From positions 62,001 to 126,000 of the forward strand of contig JAFAEO010000026.1 of assembly GCA_023423975.1 (NCBI GenBank): a DNA stretch of 64,000 bases. The letters are read 5' to 3'. The notes beneath the pieces are model-generated. The model had not been told where the DNA came from and did not search any database. It worked only from the letters and a program-made list of their open reading frames with translations. Made by a program: the position numbers and the translations under genes. Below are positions 17,472 through 25,778 of the stretch, one piece after another; position 1 is the first letter of the stretch; every line of letters starts with the position of its first letter. This DNA is from Pseudomonadota bacterium (GTDB taxonomy: Bacteria; Pseudomonadota; Gammaproteobacteria; Burkholderiales; Burkholderiaceae_B).

Positions 17472-17804
17472 CAAAGTAGGCCAAACAGTTCACCGAAACT
17501 GACGCTGCCCTAGATTAGTTAACGCCCCCGCTCATAACGATCCGATCATGAGTGCGCAGGATGCACTGTATGGAACATGCCTATCACTGGCCTTACGCAC
17601 TGTATGGTTTTATAAGAGACATCCTCTGCGCATGTCGGCTGGGCTTTTCCAAGGTCCAGCGCCAACTTTCCTTCCGAACATTAAGAATGTTATTAATCTG
17701 TAAATTAGGTTTAACGTCGCCTTTATCGGTACTAGGATAATAACTATAGACTTCTTTTGAACATCGTCCCGACATGACATTTGTCATAAGGATAGGAGGT
17801 ACAA
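17472..17804. other. Intergenic region ahead of the DUF1328 gene
   Basis: No convincing gene in 333 bases. An 11-base direct repeat GCACTGTATGG occurs at 17563-17573 and 17597-17607, between imperfect inverted arms GCGCAGGAT (17554-17562) and ATCCTCTGCGC (17621-17631). The final 60 bases are AT-rich and end in AGGAGGT just before the next ATG, so a promoter for the small membrane-protein gene is expected there. Confidence 0.4.
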
Positions 17805-17963
17805 ATGGTCTGGCACACGGTATTTTTCTTTGTTCTGACAGTTATATCCGCCATACTGGGGTTTGGAGGGTTTCTAGGCTGGGGGGCGTTGGTGGCGCAG
17901 ATTCTGTTTATCATATTTCTGGTGCTCACCTTGCTCACTATTTTTATCCGCAAGAAGCGCTAG
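17805..17963 (+). CDS. DUF1328 small membrane protein
   Basis: 52 residues, almost wholly hydrophobic: two transmembrane helices around the family motif 'ILGFGGFLGWGALVAQILFI' and a basic tail 'IRKKR'. AGGAGGT lies four to five bases ahead of the ATG, giving strong translation. DUF1328 (YtjA-like) proteins are common near stress genes in proteobacteria; their function is unknown. A CsbD gene is convergent downstream, consistent with a stress context. Confidence 0.9.
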   Translation: MVWHTVFFFVLTVISAILGFGGFLGWGALVAQILFIIFLVLTLLTIFIRKKR

Positions 17964-18027
17964 GTGAGCGCAGGCAAACGATGGATGACAAACTCAGGCA
18001 CCCATCAGGGCGCCCTTGCTTGGTATT

Positions 18028-18234
18028 CTATAGCCGATTCTGTTCGGCCCAGAAGTCGTTAACTTCGCGCTCGGCGTCTTCGCGTCTTCTACCGTATTTC
18101 TCTTGCAATATTCCGCACATTTTTTGTGCATTGCCATTGACCTGAGCAAGATCGTCATCAGTCAGATCGCCCCATTTTTCCTTAACGGAGCCTTTGATCT
18201 GTTCCCACTTTCCTTGAGCAATGTCCTGGTTCAT
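18028..18234 (-). CDS. CsbD-family stress protein
   Basis: 68 residues, hydrophilic, with the family pattern 'GKWEQIKGSVKEKWGDLTDD' then 'LQEKYGRRREDAEREVNDFW'. CsbD proteins are small, abundant under general stress and of unknown biochemical role. AAAGGAG precedes the ATG at good spacing. Oriented against the DUF1328 gene. Confidence 0.93.
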   Translation of the reverse strand: MNQDIAQGKWEQIKGSVKEKWGDLTDDDLAQVNGNAQKMCGILQEKYGRRREDAEREVNDFWAEQNRL

Positions 18235-18570
18235 TTTTATCTCCTTTCAACGTAAATAGATGGAGCTGGAATAACTTTTAAGTGGAAAATCCACAATTCA
18301 TACTAGCAATATAAATCCTCGTCTGGCCATTGTTGTTACATGTTATTAATAAGTCTAGGTATATGAAATATATGGATATTTTTTATATTTTAACGAGGCA
18401 GGATGCGTCATGATGGTCGGATCGCAGACGTTGGCGGGCCAATGCCAGAATTTATTTTTAACAAAAATTTCCGCTTTACGAGTATTTACAAAACGCGGCT
18501 TAAGATGTTTGCATCCTCTTGCATCGCGGGCAGATAATGAAGACTCTCATTTCCACACGGAGATATCATC
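18235..18570. other. AT-rich divergent intergenic region
   Basis: 336 bases between csbD (leftward) and the DUF3008 gene (rightward). Very AT-rich around 18290-18400, including runs of A/T near 18360-18395. No open frame with gene character was seen. It should hold promoters for both flanking genes; I could not place boxes with confidence. Confidence 0.4.
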
Positions 18571-18753
18571 ATGCCAGCGAAATCCAAAAGCCAGCAACAG
18601 GCAGCAGGCGCTGCACTATCGGCCAAAGAGGGCGAGAAGAAAGTGGGCGATTTGAAAGGCGCATCCAAATCAATGTACAAATCCATGTCCAAAAAAGAAC
18701 TCAAGGAAATGGCCAGCACCAGCCGTTCCGATAAGCCAAAACACAAGCATTAA
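18571..18753 (+). CDS. DUF3008 small basic protein
   Basis: 60 residues, Lys/Ser/Ala-rich, opening 'MPAKSKSQQQAAGAALSAKE', the typical start of DUF3008 proteins, then 'SKSMYKSMSKKELKEMA' and a basic C-terminus. Predicted soluble and possibly nucleic-acid-associated by charge only. CGGAG lies about ten bases ahead of the ATG. Function unknown; the neighbours are other small stress-type genes. Confidence 0.85.
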   Translation: MPAKSKSQQQAAGAALSAKEGEKKVGDLKGASKSMYKSMSKKELKEMASTSRSDKPKHKH

Positions 18754-18808
18754 AGCCTCATTTCACACCAATGCGCAGGTGCTTGTGACGGGTGAAAAAG
18801 ACGGGGCG

Positions 18809-19309
18809 CTAAGCAGTGTTTCCCGGGACTTGTGCTGCATAAAAGGGAATGCGACTTAAAGCATAGAGTGCGCTGCGCCTGCGGATTTTTCGACTACTGC
18901 CGGCAAATTGCCTGGTTTCGGTAAAGACGATTTCCTGTGTGCCGTCAGCCTGTGTGAAGGCCCACGCATAGCATTGTGTTCCTGCCTTCACAGCCGGATC
19001 AATGTTATCGACTACGCCGGTATTGGACACGGCAATATTGGCCGAGCTGTGGGCCAGTGCGCCCAAGGCCATTTCTCTGGCCACCTGTTCGCTCGTAAGA
19101 TTGAATCTATTTATCGTTTCAGTGCTCACATTCAATAGCCTCTGTTTGGCGGCAACCGTATACGTGACGAATGCACAGTCCAGCAGCTTGCCTGCGTTGG
19201 GCGCCTCAGATAGGGCTGAGGCAATCAACCCGGCGGTGCATGATTCCGCAGTGACAAGGGATAACTCGTGATCTGCCATGTATCTGGCAACGAATTTTAT
19301 AGATAGCAT
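18809..19309 (-). CDS. pncC: Nicotinamide-nucleotide amidohydrolase, CinA C-terminal type
   Basis: About 166 residues of the stand-alone CinA C-terminal (PncC) domain: 'VTAESCTAGLIASALSEAPN' near the N-terminus, 'FVTYTVAAKQRLL', 'MALGALAHSSANIAVSNTGV'. PncC deamidates nicotinamide mononucleotide to nicotinate mononucleotide in the pyridine-nucleotide salvage cycle. The ATG at 19309 is preferred over an in-frame TTG six bases upstream. The tail after 'IVFTETRQFAG' is typical. Confidence 0.87.
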   Translation of the reverse strand: MLSIKFVARYMADHELSLVTAESCTAGLIASALSEAPNAGKLLDCAFVTYTVAAKQRLLNVSTETINRFNLTSEQVAREMALGALAHSSANIAVSNTGVVDNIDPAVKAGTQCYAWAFTQADGTQEIVFTETRQFAGSSRKIRRRSALYALSRIPFYAAQVPGNTA

Positions 19310-19747
19310 TGGCAATCCGGCGTTGGTAAATAAAAACGAGGGGGCGGTAACACATCGACGATTTGATTTTAAACCAGTCTAAAAATTACAGATCACCGGT
19401 TGCAAACGCATACTCTGGTAGTCAATTGAAATATTTGTTGATCGATATCAAAACAACCGTCATACGCATAAGATATAAATACGATAAGATTGATTTTTCA
19501 ATTAATAATTTCAGAAATGCTGCGCAGTACCAATGTTGTGGCTGGCCGTATTGACGCCCTGAAGTATTAATCCTTGTCGGTGCCATGTGTTGCTTTGCCT
19601 GTCGGCAAACACGCAGCAGGTTCGATTCCCGCTTTTTCCCATGCTGGCCGCCATGATGCTGCCGGCACACAGTCATCTCTTTCGCTTCAGATATGGGGTT
19701 TGCAGGGGGTTATAGCCAAATTAATTTTTTATGAATGGAGGTATTCA
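19310..19747. other. Divergent intergenic region, pncC / cytochrome b561
   Basis: 438 bases with no gene-like frame. The middle is AT-rich (about 19430-19520). A small inverted repeat TTGAT-CGAT-ATCAA lies near 19438-19451. A stretch near 19618 resembles a tRNA T-arm but has no matching acceptor stem. Promoters for the two flanking genes must lie here. Confidence 0.4.
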
Positions 19748-20272
19748 TTGTCCCTGTTTGATTCGTCAGATAAATATGGTGCGGTTTCACGGGCGCTGCA
19801 CTGGTTGATGGCGCTGGGCTTTGCCTGGATGTTTTTTACCGCTGCGCTGCATTATTTTGCAGATGAGACGCCCATTACCGATACGTTATGGCCGACACAC
19901 TCTGTCATGGGATTCACCGTGTTCTGTCTGGGTGTCTTCAGAGTCCTGTGGGCGGTAATTAATATTTCACGCCGACCGCCATCGCTGTCCACGGTGTCCG
20001 GACTGGGGCATAGCGTATTGTATGCACTCATGCTGGTCATTCCGGCGCTGGCATTGCTGCGCACTTACGGGTCGGATCGCCCGTTTTCATATCTGGGCAT
20101 TTCGCTGATGGAGCCTACCGGCCAAAAGGTCCAATGGATGGTCGATCTGGCCGGACTGCTGCATGGCGAACTCGGCTGGACGTTACTGGCGCTGGTCATA
20201 GGCCATATTGGCATGGTCTATGCTCACAGGAAAGCATCCGGCGCGATTGATGTGCTGCCACGCATGCTTTGA
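19748..20272 (+). CDS. Cytochrome b561-family membrane haem protein
   Basis: 174 residues with four hydrophobic segments. His residues for two b haems are suggested by 'SRALHWLMALGFAWMFF', 'PTHSVMGFTVF', 'GLLHGELGW' and 'ALVIGHIGMVYAHR'. Such proteins pass electrons from ubiquinol in the inner membrane, for example to superoxide. The TTG start at 19748 is supported by TGGAGGT six bases upstream and by the usual opening 'FDSSDKYGAVSRALHW'. The upstream in-frame stretch has no coding character. Confidence 0.87.
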   Translation: MSLFDSSDKYGAVSRALHWLMALGFAWMFFTAALHYFADETPITDTLWPTHSVMGFTVFCLGVFRVLWAVINISRRPPSLSTVSGLGHSVLYALMLVIPALALLRTYGSDRPFSYLGISLMEPTGQKVQWMVDLAGLLHGELGWTLLALVIGHIGMVYAHRKASGAIDVLPRML

Positions 20273-20344
20273 TCACATAATGCATACGCTTGTCATGTCG
20301 CTTGCCCTATGAGGCAGAGCGCGCGCAGCTCAGATTTGCCGATA

Positions 20345-20378
20345 GCCAGCATCGCCTTTACGGCATGCTGGCATTTTT
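20345..20378 (+). terminator. Intrinsic terminator after cytochrome b561
   Basis: GCCAGCAT (20345-20352) pairs with ATGCTGGC (20365-20372); an inner GCC/GGC pair extends the stem, and TTTTT follows at 20374-20378. Confidence 0.8.
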
Positions 20379-20644
20379 GTGTACGACCGTTTCCGTGTGA
20401 CGCCTTTAATGGCAACGTCCATTGTGCCATTTCTCGTGACAGCTTTGACCGAAGCTTGCTGGCCGGGATGGCAGTATAGAGTACTGTTGGCTGATTTTAT
20501 CTTTTCCTTTGAGCGTCCGTAACGCACAAGCCCAATGCGCATTTTTGCTGGCGACTGATTCGCATTGTTGGCATCTGCGGTATGCCACGAACTTGGCAGG
20601 CCATTCATGACGGGTGTAATATGGAAACACAAGGAGCAGACAGG

Positions 20645-20857
20645 ATGACCGCGAAATTCAAAAAGGGCGACCATGTTAGCTGGAATAGCGAAGCAGGCAG
20701 GGTTTCCGGCAAGATCATTGCTATTCATACCAGCGACTTCGATTACAAGGGACACGTCCATCGTGCCTCGAAAGATGAACCTCAATACGAAATAAAAAGT
20801 GAAAAAACCGATCACGTTGCCGCACATAAAGGCAGCGCGTTGCGGCATATCAAGTGA
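20645..20857 (+). CDS. DUF2945 (TUDOR-like, hypervirulence-associated) small protein
   Basis: 70 residues: 'KFKKGDHVSWNSEAGRVSGK' followed by 'HRASKDEPQYEIKSEKTDHV' and 'HKGSALRHI'. This is the DUF2945 SH3/TUDOR-like pattern, also described as hypervirulence-associated. Bacterial members are small and uncharacterised. The ATG at 20645 follows AAGGAG at about eight bases; an earlier in-frame ATG at 20621 is possible. Confidence 0.88.
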   Translation: MTAKFKKGDHVSWNSEAGRVSGKIIAIHTSDFDYKGHVHRASKDEPQYEIKSEKTDHVAAHKGSALRHIK

Positions 20858-20996
20858 AATACATATCCCCAATGTGTCCAGGCTATACCGGGCTGCCTGA
20901 GGTGGTCCCTGCAGGTAGGCCGGTATTGGCCTTTTGCAGCAGTTGTGCTGTCCGGAACGTTATGCGGTTGCATAGCAGATTCAAAGCCCATCAAGC

Positions 20997-21644
20997 ATGA
21001 ACAATTCTATAAAAGATAGCGACGACCGATCATTCGCACAATATATTAATGAGATTCGCCGTTGTCGGGTTTGTCATGATCAACCTCGCTATGGACAAGC
21101 TATGGTTCCAGAGCCGCGTCCCATCATTCAGGTATCTCAGACGGCAACCATCTGTATCGCCAGTCAGGCGCCTGGCACCCGGGTGTATAAAACCGGGCGC
21201 CCGTTCAATGACGCATCCGGTGTCCGACTCAGACAATGGATGGGTGTTTCTGATGAGGAGTTTTACGACGATTCCCTGGTCGCGATTATTCCCATGGGAT
21301 TCTGTTTTCCCGGGCTCAGAGCCGATGGCAGTGATCTGCCGCCACGGCGCGAGTGCAAGGAAATATGGCGTACGTCATTGTTTAGCCGCTTGCCTCATCT
21401 GAAATTGCTGTTGACAATCGGCGGCTATGCGCAGGGCTGGCATCTGGGTCCGCAGGTGGCGCGTCAAGGCGTCACCGAAACGGTGCGGTCGTGGCGCCAG
21501 TACGCTCTTGCCGACCCTGCCTTGCGCATCTATCCGCTACCGCACCCTTCCTGGCATAACAATCGATGGCTCAAGCAGAACACCTGGTTCGAAGAGGAAG
21601 TGCTGCCGCAATTGCAGCGGGATATACGAAAGTTGATTGCGTAA
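20997..21644 (+). CDS. Uracil-DNA-glycosylase-superfamily protein
   Basis: 215 residues. 'CRVCHDQPRYGQ' near the N-terminus, 'ASQAPGTRVYKTGRPFNDAS' in place of the family water-activating loop, and 'YPLPHPSWHNNRW' as the late His-Pro-Ser motif place it in the uracil-DNA glycosylase fold (COG1573-like branch). Only one N-terminal Cys pair is visible, so an iron-sulfur cluster is not certain. Expected role is base-excision repair, not proven for this branch. Confidence 0.82.
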   Translation: MNNSIKDSDDRSFAQYINEIRRCRVCHDQPRYGQAMVPEPRPIIQVSQTATICIASQAPGTRVYKTGRPFNDASGVRLRQWMGVSDEEFYDDSLVAIIPMGFCFPGLRADGSDLPPRRECKEIWRTSLFSRLPHLKLLLTIGGYAQGWHLGPQVARQGVTETVRSWRQYALADPALRIYPLPHPSWHNNRWLKQNTWFEEEVLPQLQRDIRKLIA

Positions 21645-21854
21645 TAGCTGAGCTATCTGGCGGTTGTCGCAGCAACGAAGATGGTCATGAAGCAAGCTTG
21701 ACAATACACGGCGGTAATCTTGCACGGTTGCATGCGCAACATGATGCCGGTGTAGCATTTTCTTTTTATAGAGTGCAGCTGTCATATTAAATCAGGGACA
21801 GCTTGTTTTGCAGTACGATTATTTCCACATGCGCTTGCCTCAAAAGGAACTATC

Positions 21855-22487
21855 GTGCCGGACACAACTACCATCATTGCTTTTGCTGCGGTCTCCCTGG
21901 GTATGGTGCTTACCCCCGGGCCTAATATGATTTACCTGGTGTCACGCTCGCTATGTCAGGGGCGGCGCGCAGGCATGATGTCCCTGTTGGGTGTGCTGCT
22001 TGGTTTCATTTTTTATATGGTCAGCGCGGCACTGGGTATAACCGCCTTGCTTTTTGCCGTCCCTTACGCCTATGAGGCGCTCTGCTATGGTGGTGCCCTG
22101 TATTTGCTTTATATGGCTTGGCAGGCTGTGCGGCCAGGAGGCCAATCTCCATTTCAAGTGAAAACATTGGCGCCCGATAGCCCAAGAAAATTGTTTCTGA
22201 TGGGTTTTCTGACGAACCTGCTGAACCCCAAAATCGCAGTCATGTACCTGTCCCTGCTGCCGCAGTTTGTTGATCCGGAAAAAGGCAGCATTCTGACCCA
22301 GTCGCTGGCGCTGGGATCAGTGCAGATTGCGATCAGCATTAGCGTCAATATGCTGATTGTCATTATGGCCGGCAGCATTGCTTCTTTCCTGGCCACCCGT
22401 CCGAGCTGGGTGGTGGCGCAGCGCTGGCTAATGGGTACGGTGCTGGCGGGTCTGGCAATCAGAATGGCCATGTCTGCCAGACGCTGA
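21855..22487 (+). CDS. LysE/RhtB-family amino-acid exporter
   Basis: 210 residues, about six transmembrane segments, with the family opening 'VSLGMVLTPGPNMIYLVSRS' and 'GFLTNLLNPKIAVMYLSLLP'. Members export amino acids or derivatives such as homoserine lactone or threonine. The GTG start is preceded by AAAAGGA. Single gene; no regulator adjacent, substrate unknown. Confidence 0.9.
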   Translation: MPDTTTIIAFAAVSLGMVLTPGPNMIYLVSRSLCQGRRAGMMSLLGVLLGFIFYMVSAALGITALLFAVPYAYEALCYGGALYLLYMAWQAVRPGGQSPFQVKTLAPDSPRKLFLMGFLTNLLNPKIAVMYLSLLPQFVDPEKGSILTQSLALGSVQIAISISVNMLIVIMAGSIASFLATRPSWVVAQRWLMGTVLAGLAIRMAMSARR

Positions 22488-22622
22488 TCATATTCGCTGC
22501 CTGGAGCAAGGCGCAACACCTCACTGGGAGTGAGCGTGGCTATTTTGTTTGCAGGAGTTAAATTGCGTTGCCTGCAAGATGGCATCGTAATTCAACGCCA
22601 TGCATGTTAAATCATTGCAGCA

Positions 22623-23684
22623 TTACAAATGCAATTGGCTGCTTTCCCTGACGATCAAATCACATGGCAACAGGTCTTCAACAATAGAATTGTCGCCTCC
22701 TGTCCCGACCATCAACTGCTGCAGGACGGTCCGTGCTGCGTGCTGGCCAATCTGATAGCGTGCCGGACGCAGGGTCGTCAAGGCCGGGCGCAATCTTGCG
22801 GAAATGGATGCATCGCCAAACCCTGCAATGGCGCAATCGCGCGGCAGGACAAGATTGCATGAAGGGGCGTGCAGGATGGCACCAGCGGCCATATTGTCAT
22901 TGGCAAAAATCAAGGCCTGGGGCCTGGAACGTGCCGGTAAACGTGACGACGCTTCAATGCCAATGGCTCCTGCCTCGAATTCGTCGTCTTCCGGAATAAT
23001 CTGCACGTCCGGCTTCAGGCCGGCACCGGCCATGGCTTCGGCATAGCCCTGAGCGCGTTGTTTGGCGCGGAAATCTTCGGTGGCTTGTGACATGACAAAC
23101 TGAATTCGGGTGGCACCTTGTTCCAGAAAGTGTCTGGCCAATATGTCCCCTGTCTCAATATGCGGAAACCCTACTTGATGAAACGGTCGCCCCGGTACGA
23201 GCCCCCAGGCTTCGATCACGGGGATCTTGAGCGCACGCAGCATTGCCTCGGCCGCGGGCGTGTGGTCATGGCGGGTCAGGATCAGCGCGGTGGGGTGCCA
23301 GCCAACAAAAGTGCGGATAGCCTGTTCTTCAAGTTCCTGAGAATACTGGGCATTGGCCAGGAGCAGTTGCAATCCGGACGCCTGCAGCTCGTCGGTCATG
23401 CCCTTGACCAGATCGGCAAAGGTTGCACTCGCAATGTTCTGCATGACCGCGCAAACTACCCGTCCGTGGCCCGAAGCCAGCCCGCCCGCCACCTGGCTGG
23501 GTACATAGCCGATACGGTCGATAATTTCGCGCAGGCGTTCTTTGAGCGCCACGGAGACTTTTTCCGGCGAATTGAAGTAGCGCGAAACGGTGATTGACGA
23601 AACGCCCGCCAGAGCGGCCACGTCATGGATGGTGTATGAGCCTGCTTTGCGACGCGTGGTACGTGATGTTTGTTTTTGAGTCAT
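22623..23684 (-). CDS. LacI-family repressor, GntR-like, of the sugar-acid operon
   Basis: 353 residues. HTH 'YTIHDVAALAGVSSITVSRY' with the hinge 'GYVPSQVAGGLASG', then a periplasmic-binding-protein-like effector domain. The Ser-Ser-Ile-Thr-Val-Ser-Arg helix matches the GntR (gluconate) branch, and the intergenic operator ATGTTACCGGTAACA is the GntR-type sequence. It is divergent from the 2-hydroxyacid dehydrogenase; its own -10 (TATAAT on the minus strand, 23725-23730) lies beside the operator, so it should autoregulate. The effector is probably a sugar acid such as gluconate or a relative. Confidence 0.92.
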   Translation of the reverse strand: MTQKQTSRTTRRKAGSYTIHDVAALAGVSSITVSRYFNSPEKVSVALKERLREIIDRIGYVPSQVAGGLASGHGRVVCAVMQNIASATFADLVKGMTDELQASGLQLLLANAQYSQELEEQAIRTFVGWHPTALILTRHDHTPAAEAMLRALKIPVIEAWGLVPGRPFHQVGFPHIETGDILARHFLEQGATRIQFVMSQATEDFRAKQRAQGYAEAMAGAGLKPDVQIIPEDDEFEAGAIGIEASSRLPARSRPQALIFANDNMAAGAILHAPSCNLVLPRDCAIAGFGDASISARLRPALTTLRPARYQIGQHAARTVLQQLMVGTGGDNSIVEDLLPCDLIVRESSQLHL

Positions 23685-23733
23685 GGTTTATCCCAATGGC
23701 GTGTTGTTTGACCAACGCCCTACAATTATATCA

Positions 23734-23762
23734 ATGTTACCGGTAACAGTTACCGGTAACAT
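23734..23762. promoter_or_regulatory. Two fused GntR/LacI-type operators
   Basis: Two copies of the palindrome GTTACCGGTAAC (23736-23747 and 23750-23761) are flanked by AT on the left and right, and together make a larger dyad centred on base 23748. The element lies between the LacI repressor and its divergent operon, next to the repressor's own -10. Adjacent half-turn-spaced sites allow cooperative binding. Confidence 0.92.
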
Positions 23763-23803
23763 CCCAAATCCGGCCAAATGTATTCCTACGATTGCCTGCA
23801 CCT

Positions 23804-24748
23804 ATGACCCGACCCCTTCTACTTGTTGTCACACCGTTCTCACCGGAAGCACTTGTGCCCTTGCAGGAACACTTTGATGTTGTGCAGTGGCAATCCTTGC
23901 CATCGCCCGAGGCATTTTGCGTCCAGCATGGGTCAGATGTGCGGGTCTTGATTACCAACGGCATGGCTGGAGTACCGTCGCTGTGCCGCGACGCATTGGC
24001 CAATCTGGCGCTTATCGCGTGCAATGGGGTGGGGTACGACGCTATTGACCTGGGCTGGGCCGATGCCCGGGGGATTCGTGTCATTAACACACCAGACGTT
24101 CTCTCGGCGGATGTGGCTGATTTTGCCATGGCATTGGCATTGGCGGCATTCAGGCGAGTGCCCGCAGCAGACCAGTATGTGCGAGAGAACAAGTGGGGTC
24201 GTCAGGGACCATTTCCTCTGGCCAGTCGTTTCTGGGGTTCAAAAGTCGGCATTGTGGGTCTGGGGCGTATCGGCCATCTGATTGCCAGACGCGCTGTCGC
24301 ATTTGATACCCAGGTAGGCTACACGGGACGACGGCAACAGGATGGAGCTGCCTACGCCTATTTTCCGACTGTGCTGGCGCTGGCTGGATGGGCAGACGTG
24401 CTCATGGTGGCCACACCTGGCGGCGCCGACACCCATCATCTGGTGTCCCGGGCCGAGCTAGAGGCGCTCGGCCCGCAAGGCGTACTGGTTAACATTGCTC
24501 GCGGCTCTGTGGTAAATCAGTCGGCGCTGATTGATTGCCTGGAAAGCGGTCAACTGGGTGCTGCGGCCCTGGATGTCTTTGAGGAGGAGCCCAAGGTGCC
24601 AGAATCACTAGTTCATTCGGCGTCCACGGTTCTTAGCCCTCACATTGCAAGCGCCACCGTGCAAACTCGCCAGGCCATGGCCGCACTCGTAGTCGAAAAT
24701 ATTTTGCAGCATATCAATGGCAAACGTCTTATTTCACCTGTGAACTGA
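23804..24748 (+). CDS. D-isomer-specific 2-hydroxyacid dehydrogenase
   Basis: 314 residues. NAD(P)-binding 'VGIVGLGRIGHLIARR', and the catalytic trio Arg in 'VNIARGSVV', Glu in 'DVFEEEP' and His in 'VLSPHIAS' are all present. In this operon it probably reduces a 2-keto sugar acid or a 2-oxoacid, as 2-ketogluconate or glyoxylate reductases do. The ATG at 23804 is chosen over a TTG at 23792; neither has a clear ribosome site, so the transcript may be short-leadered. First gene of the LacI-controlled operon. Confidence 0.9.
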   Translation: MTRPLLLVVTPFSPEALVPLQEHFDVVQWQSLPSPEAFCVQHGSDVRVLITNGMAGVPSLCRDALANLALIACNGVGYDAIDLGWADARGIRVINTPDVLSADVADFAMALALAAFRRVPAADQYVRENKWGRQGPFPLASRFWGSKVGIVGLGRIGHLIARRAVAFDTQVGYTGRRQQDGAAYAYFPTVLALAGWADVLMVATPGGADTHHLVSRAELEALGPQGVLVNIARGSVVNQSALIDCLESGQLGAAALDVFEEEPKVPESLVHSASTVLSPHIASATVQTRQAMAALVVENILQHINGKRLISPVN

Positions 24749-24772
24749 CCCTATAACAAGCAAGGAGACAAC

Positions 24773-25765
24773 ATGAATCCATCCAAATTCGTTCGTCGAA
24801 GCTACACCATGGCGCTGCTGCTGACAGGCATGATATTTTTTTTACCTGTTTATGCGCAAGCAGATAAGTATCCCGACAAGCCGATCACATTTGTTGTGCC
24901 GTATCCGGCAGGAGGAGTGGCCGATCAGTTTGCCCGCAGCATGGCTACCGAGCTGGGCAAGCGTCTGGGGCAGTCCGTCGTAGTCAGCAACCGTGCCGGC
25001 GCCAACGGTAATATTGGGTCAGCCTATGCTGCCAAGCAGCCTGCCGACGGCTATACCCTGCTGCTGGGGTCGACCAGCACCCTGGCCGTGAATCCGCATT
25101 TGTACAAAGATATGGGTTACGACCCGATCAAGGATTTGCAACCGGTGACATTGACGCACCAGATGCCAAATGTGTTAATTGTGGGCTCTGGCACCCCGTA
25201 CAAAAGCGTTGAGGATGTCATCGAGGCGGCCAAACGCGAACCGGGTCGTATCCCTTTTGGCTCTGCGGGCAACGGCAATTCCATGCATCTTGCAGGGGAG
25301 TTGTTCCAAAAGCAGAGCGGCACAAAATTGATGCATGTGCCGTATAAGGGCGCCCCTCCGGCACTTACCGATGTCATGGGGGGATCGTTGCCTACGATGT
25401 TCATCAATCTGCCTTCGGTGGTCGGCTATGCCGATTCGGACAAGATCCGGATACTCGCTGTTGCTGCTCCCACGCGAGCCAAAGTATTACCGAAAGTGCC
25501 TACGTTCGAGCAGGCCGGTGTTCCTGGTGTGGTCTCCAGCGTCTGGAATGGCATTCTCGTTCGCAGCGGGACGCCCGACGCCATCGTCAGGAAACTGAAC
25601 CAGAACATTGTGGCGATTCTGCAATCACAAGCATTTGCCCAACCGCTGGAAAATCAGGGGTACGAAGTGCTGTCTTCGACACCGCAGGAGTTTGCAGACT
25701 TACTGCAAAAGGATACAAAGCTGATGGGCGAGCAGGTTCGTGATGCGGGTATTCAAATAGACTGA
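24773..25765 (+). CDS. Bug/TctC-family periplasmic receptor (sugar-acid operon, first)
   Basis: 330 residues, signal peptide to about 'VYAQA' (residue 30), then 'YPDKPITFVVPYPAGGVADQ', 'NRAGANGNIGSAYAAKQPADG' split by one residue, and 'HVPYKGAPPALTDVMGG'. AAGGAG lies ahead of the ATG. It is an orphan receptor: no tctAB. Its place between dehydrogenase and dehydratase suggests a hydroxylated carboxylate ligand. Confidence 0.9.
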   Translation: MNPSKFVRRSYTMALLLTGMIFFLPVYAQADKYPDKPITFVVPYPAGGVADQFARSMATELGKRLGQSVVVSNRAGANGNIGSAYAAKQPADGYTLLLGSTSTLAVNPHLYKDMGYDPIKDLQPVTLTHQMPNVLIVGSGTPYKSVEDVIEAAKREPGRIPFGSAGNGNSMHLAGELFQKQSGTKLMHVPYKGAPPALTDVMGGSLPTMFINLPSVVGYADSDKIRILAVAAPTRAKVLPKVPTFEQAGVPGVVSSVWNGILVRSGTPDAIVRKLNQNIVAILQSQAFAQPLENQGYEVLSSTPQEFADLLQKDTKLMGEQVRDAGIQID

Positions 25766-25778
25766 TTGGAGTATTGTT

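Noticed and set aside
19605..19650. Stretch resembling a tRNA T-arm (GGTTCGATTCCC)
   Set aside because: The T-stem has a mismatch and no D-arm, anticodon arm or matching acceptor stem lies at tRNA distance.
22520..22534. CTCACT-GGG-AGTGAG hairpin between the LysE and LacI genes
   Set aside because: Short stem and no adjacent T-run in either direction, so not called as a terminator.
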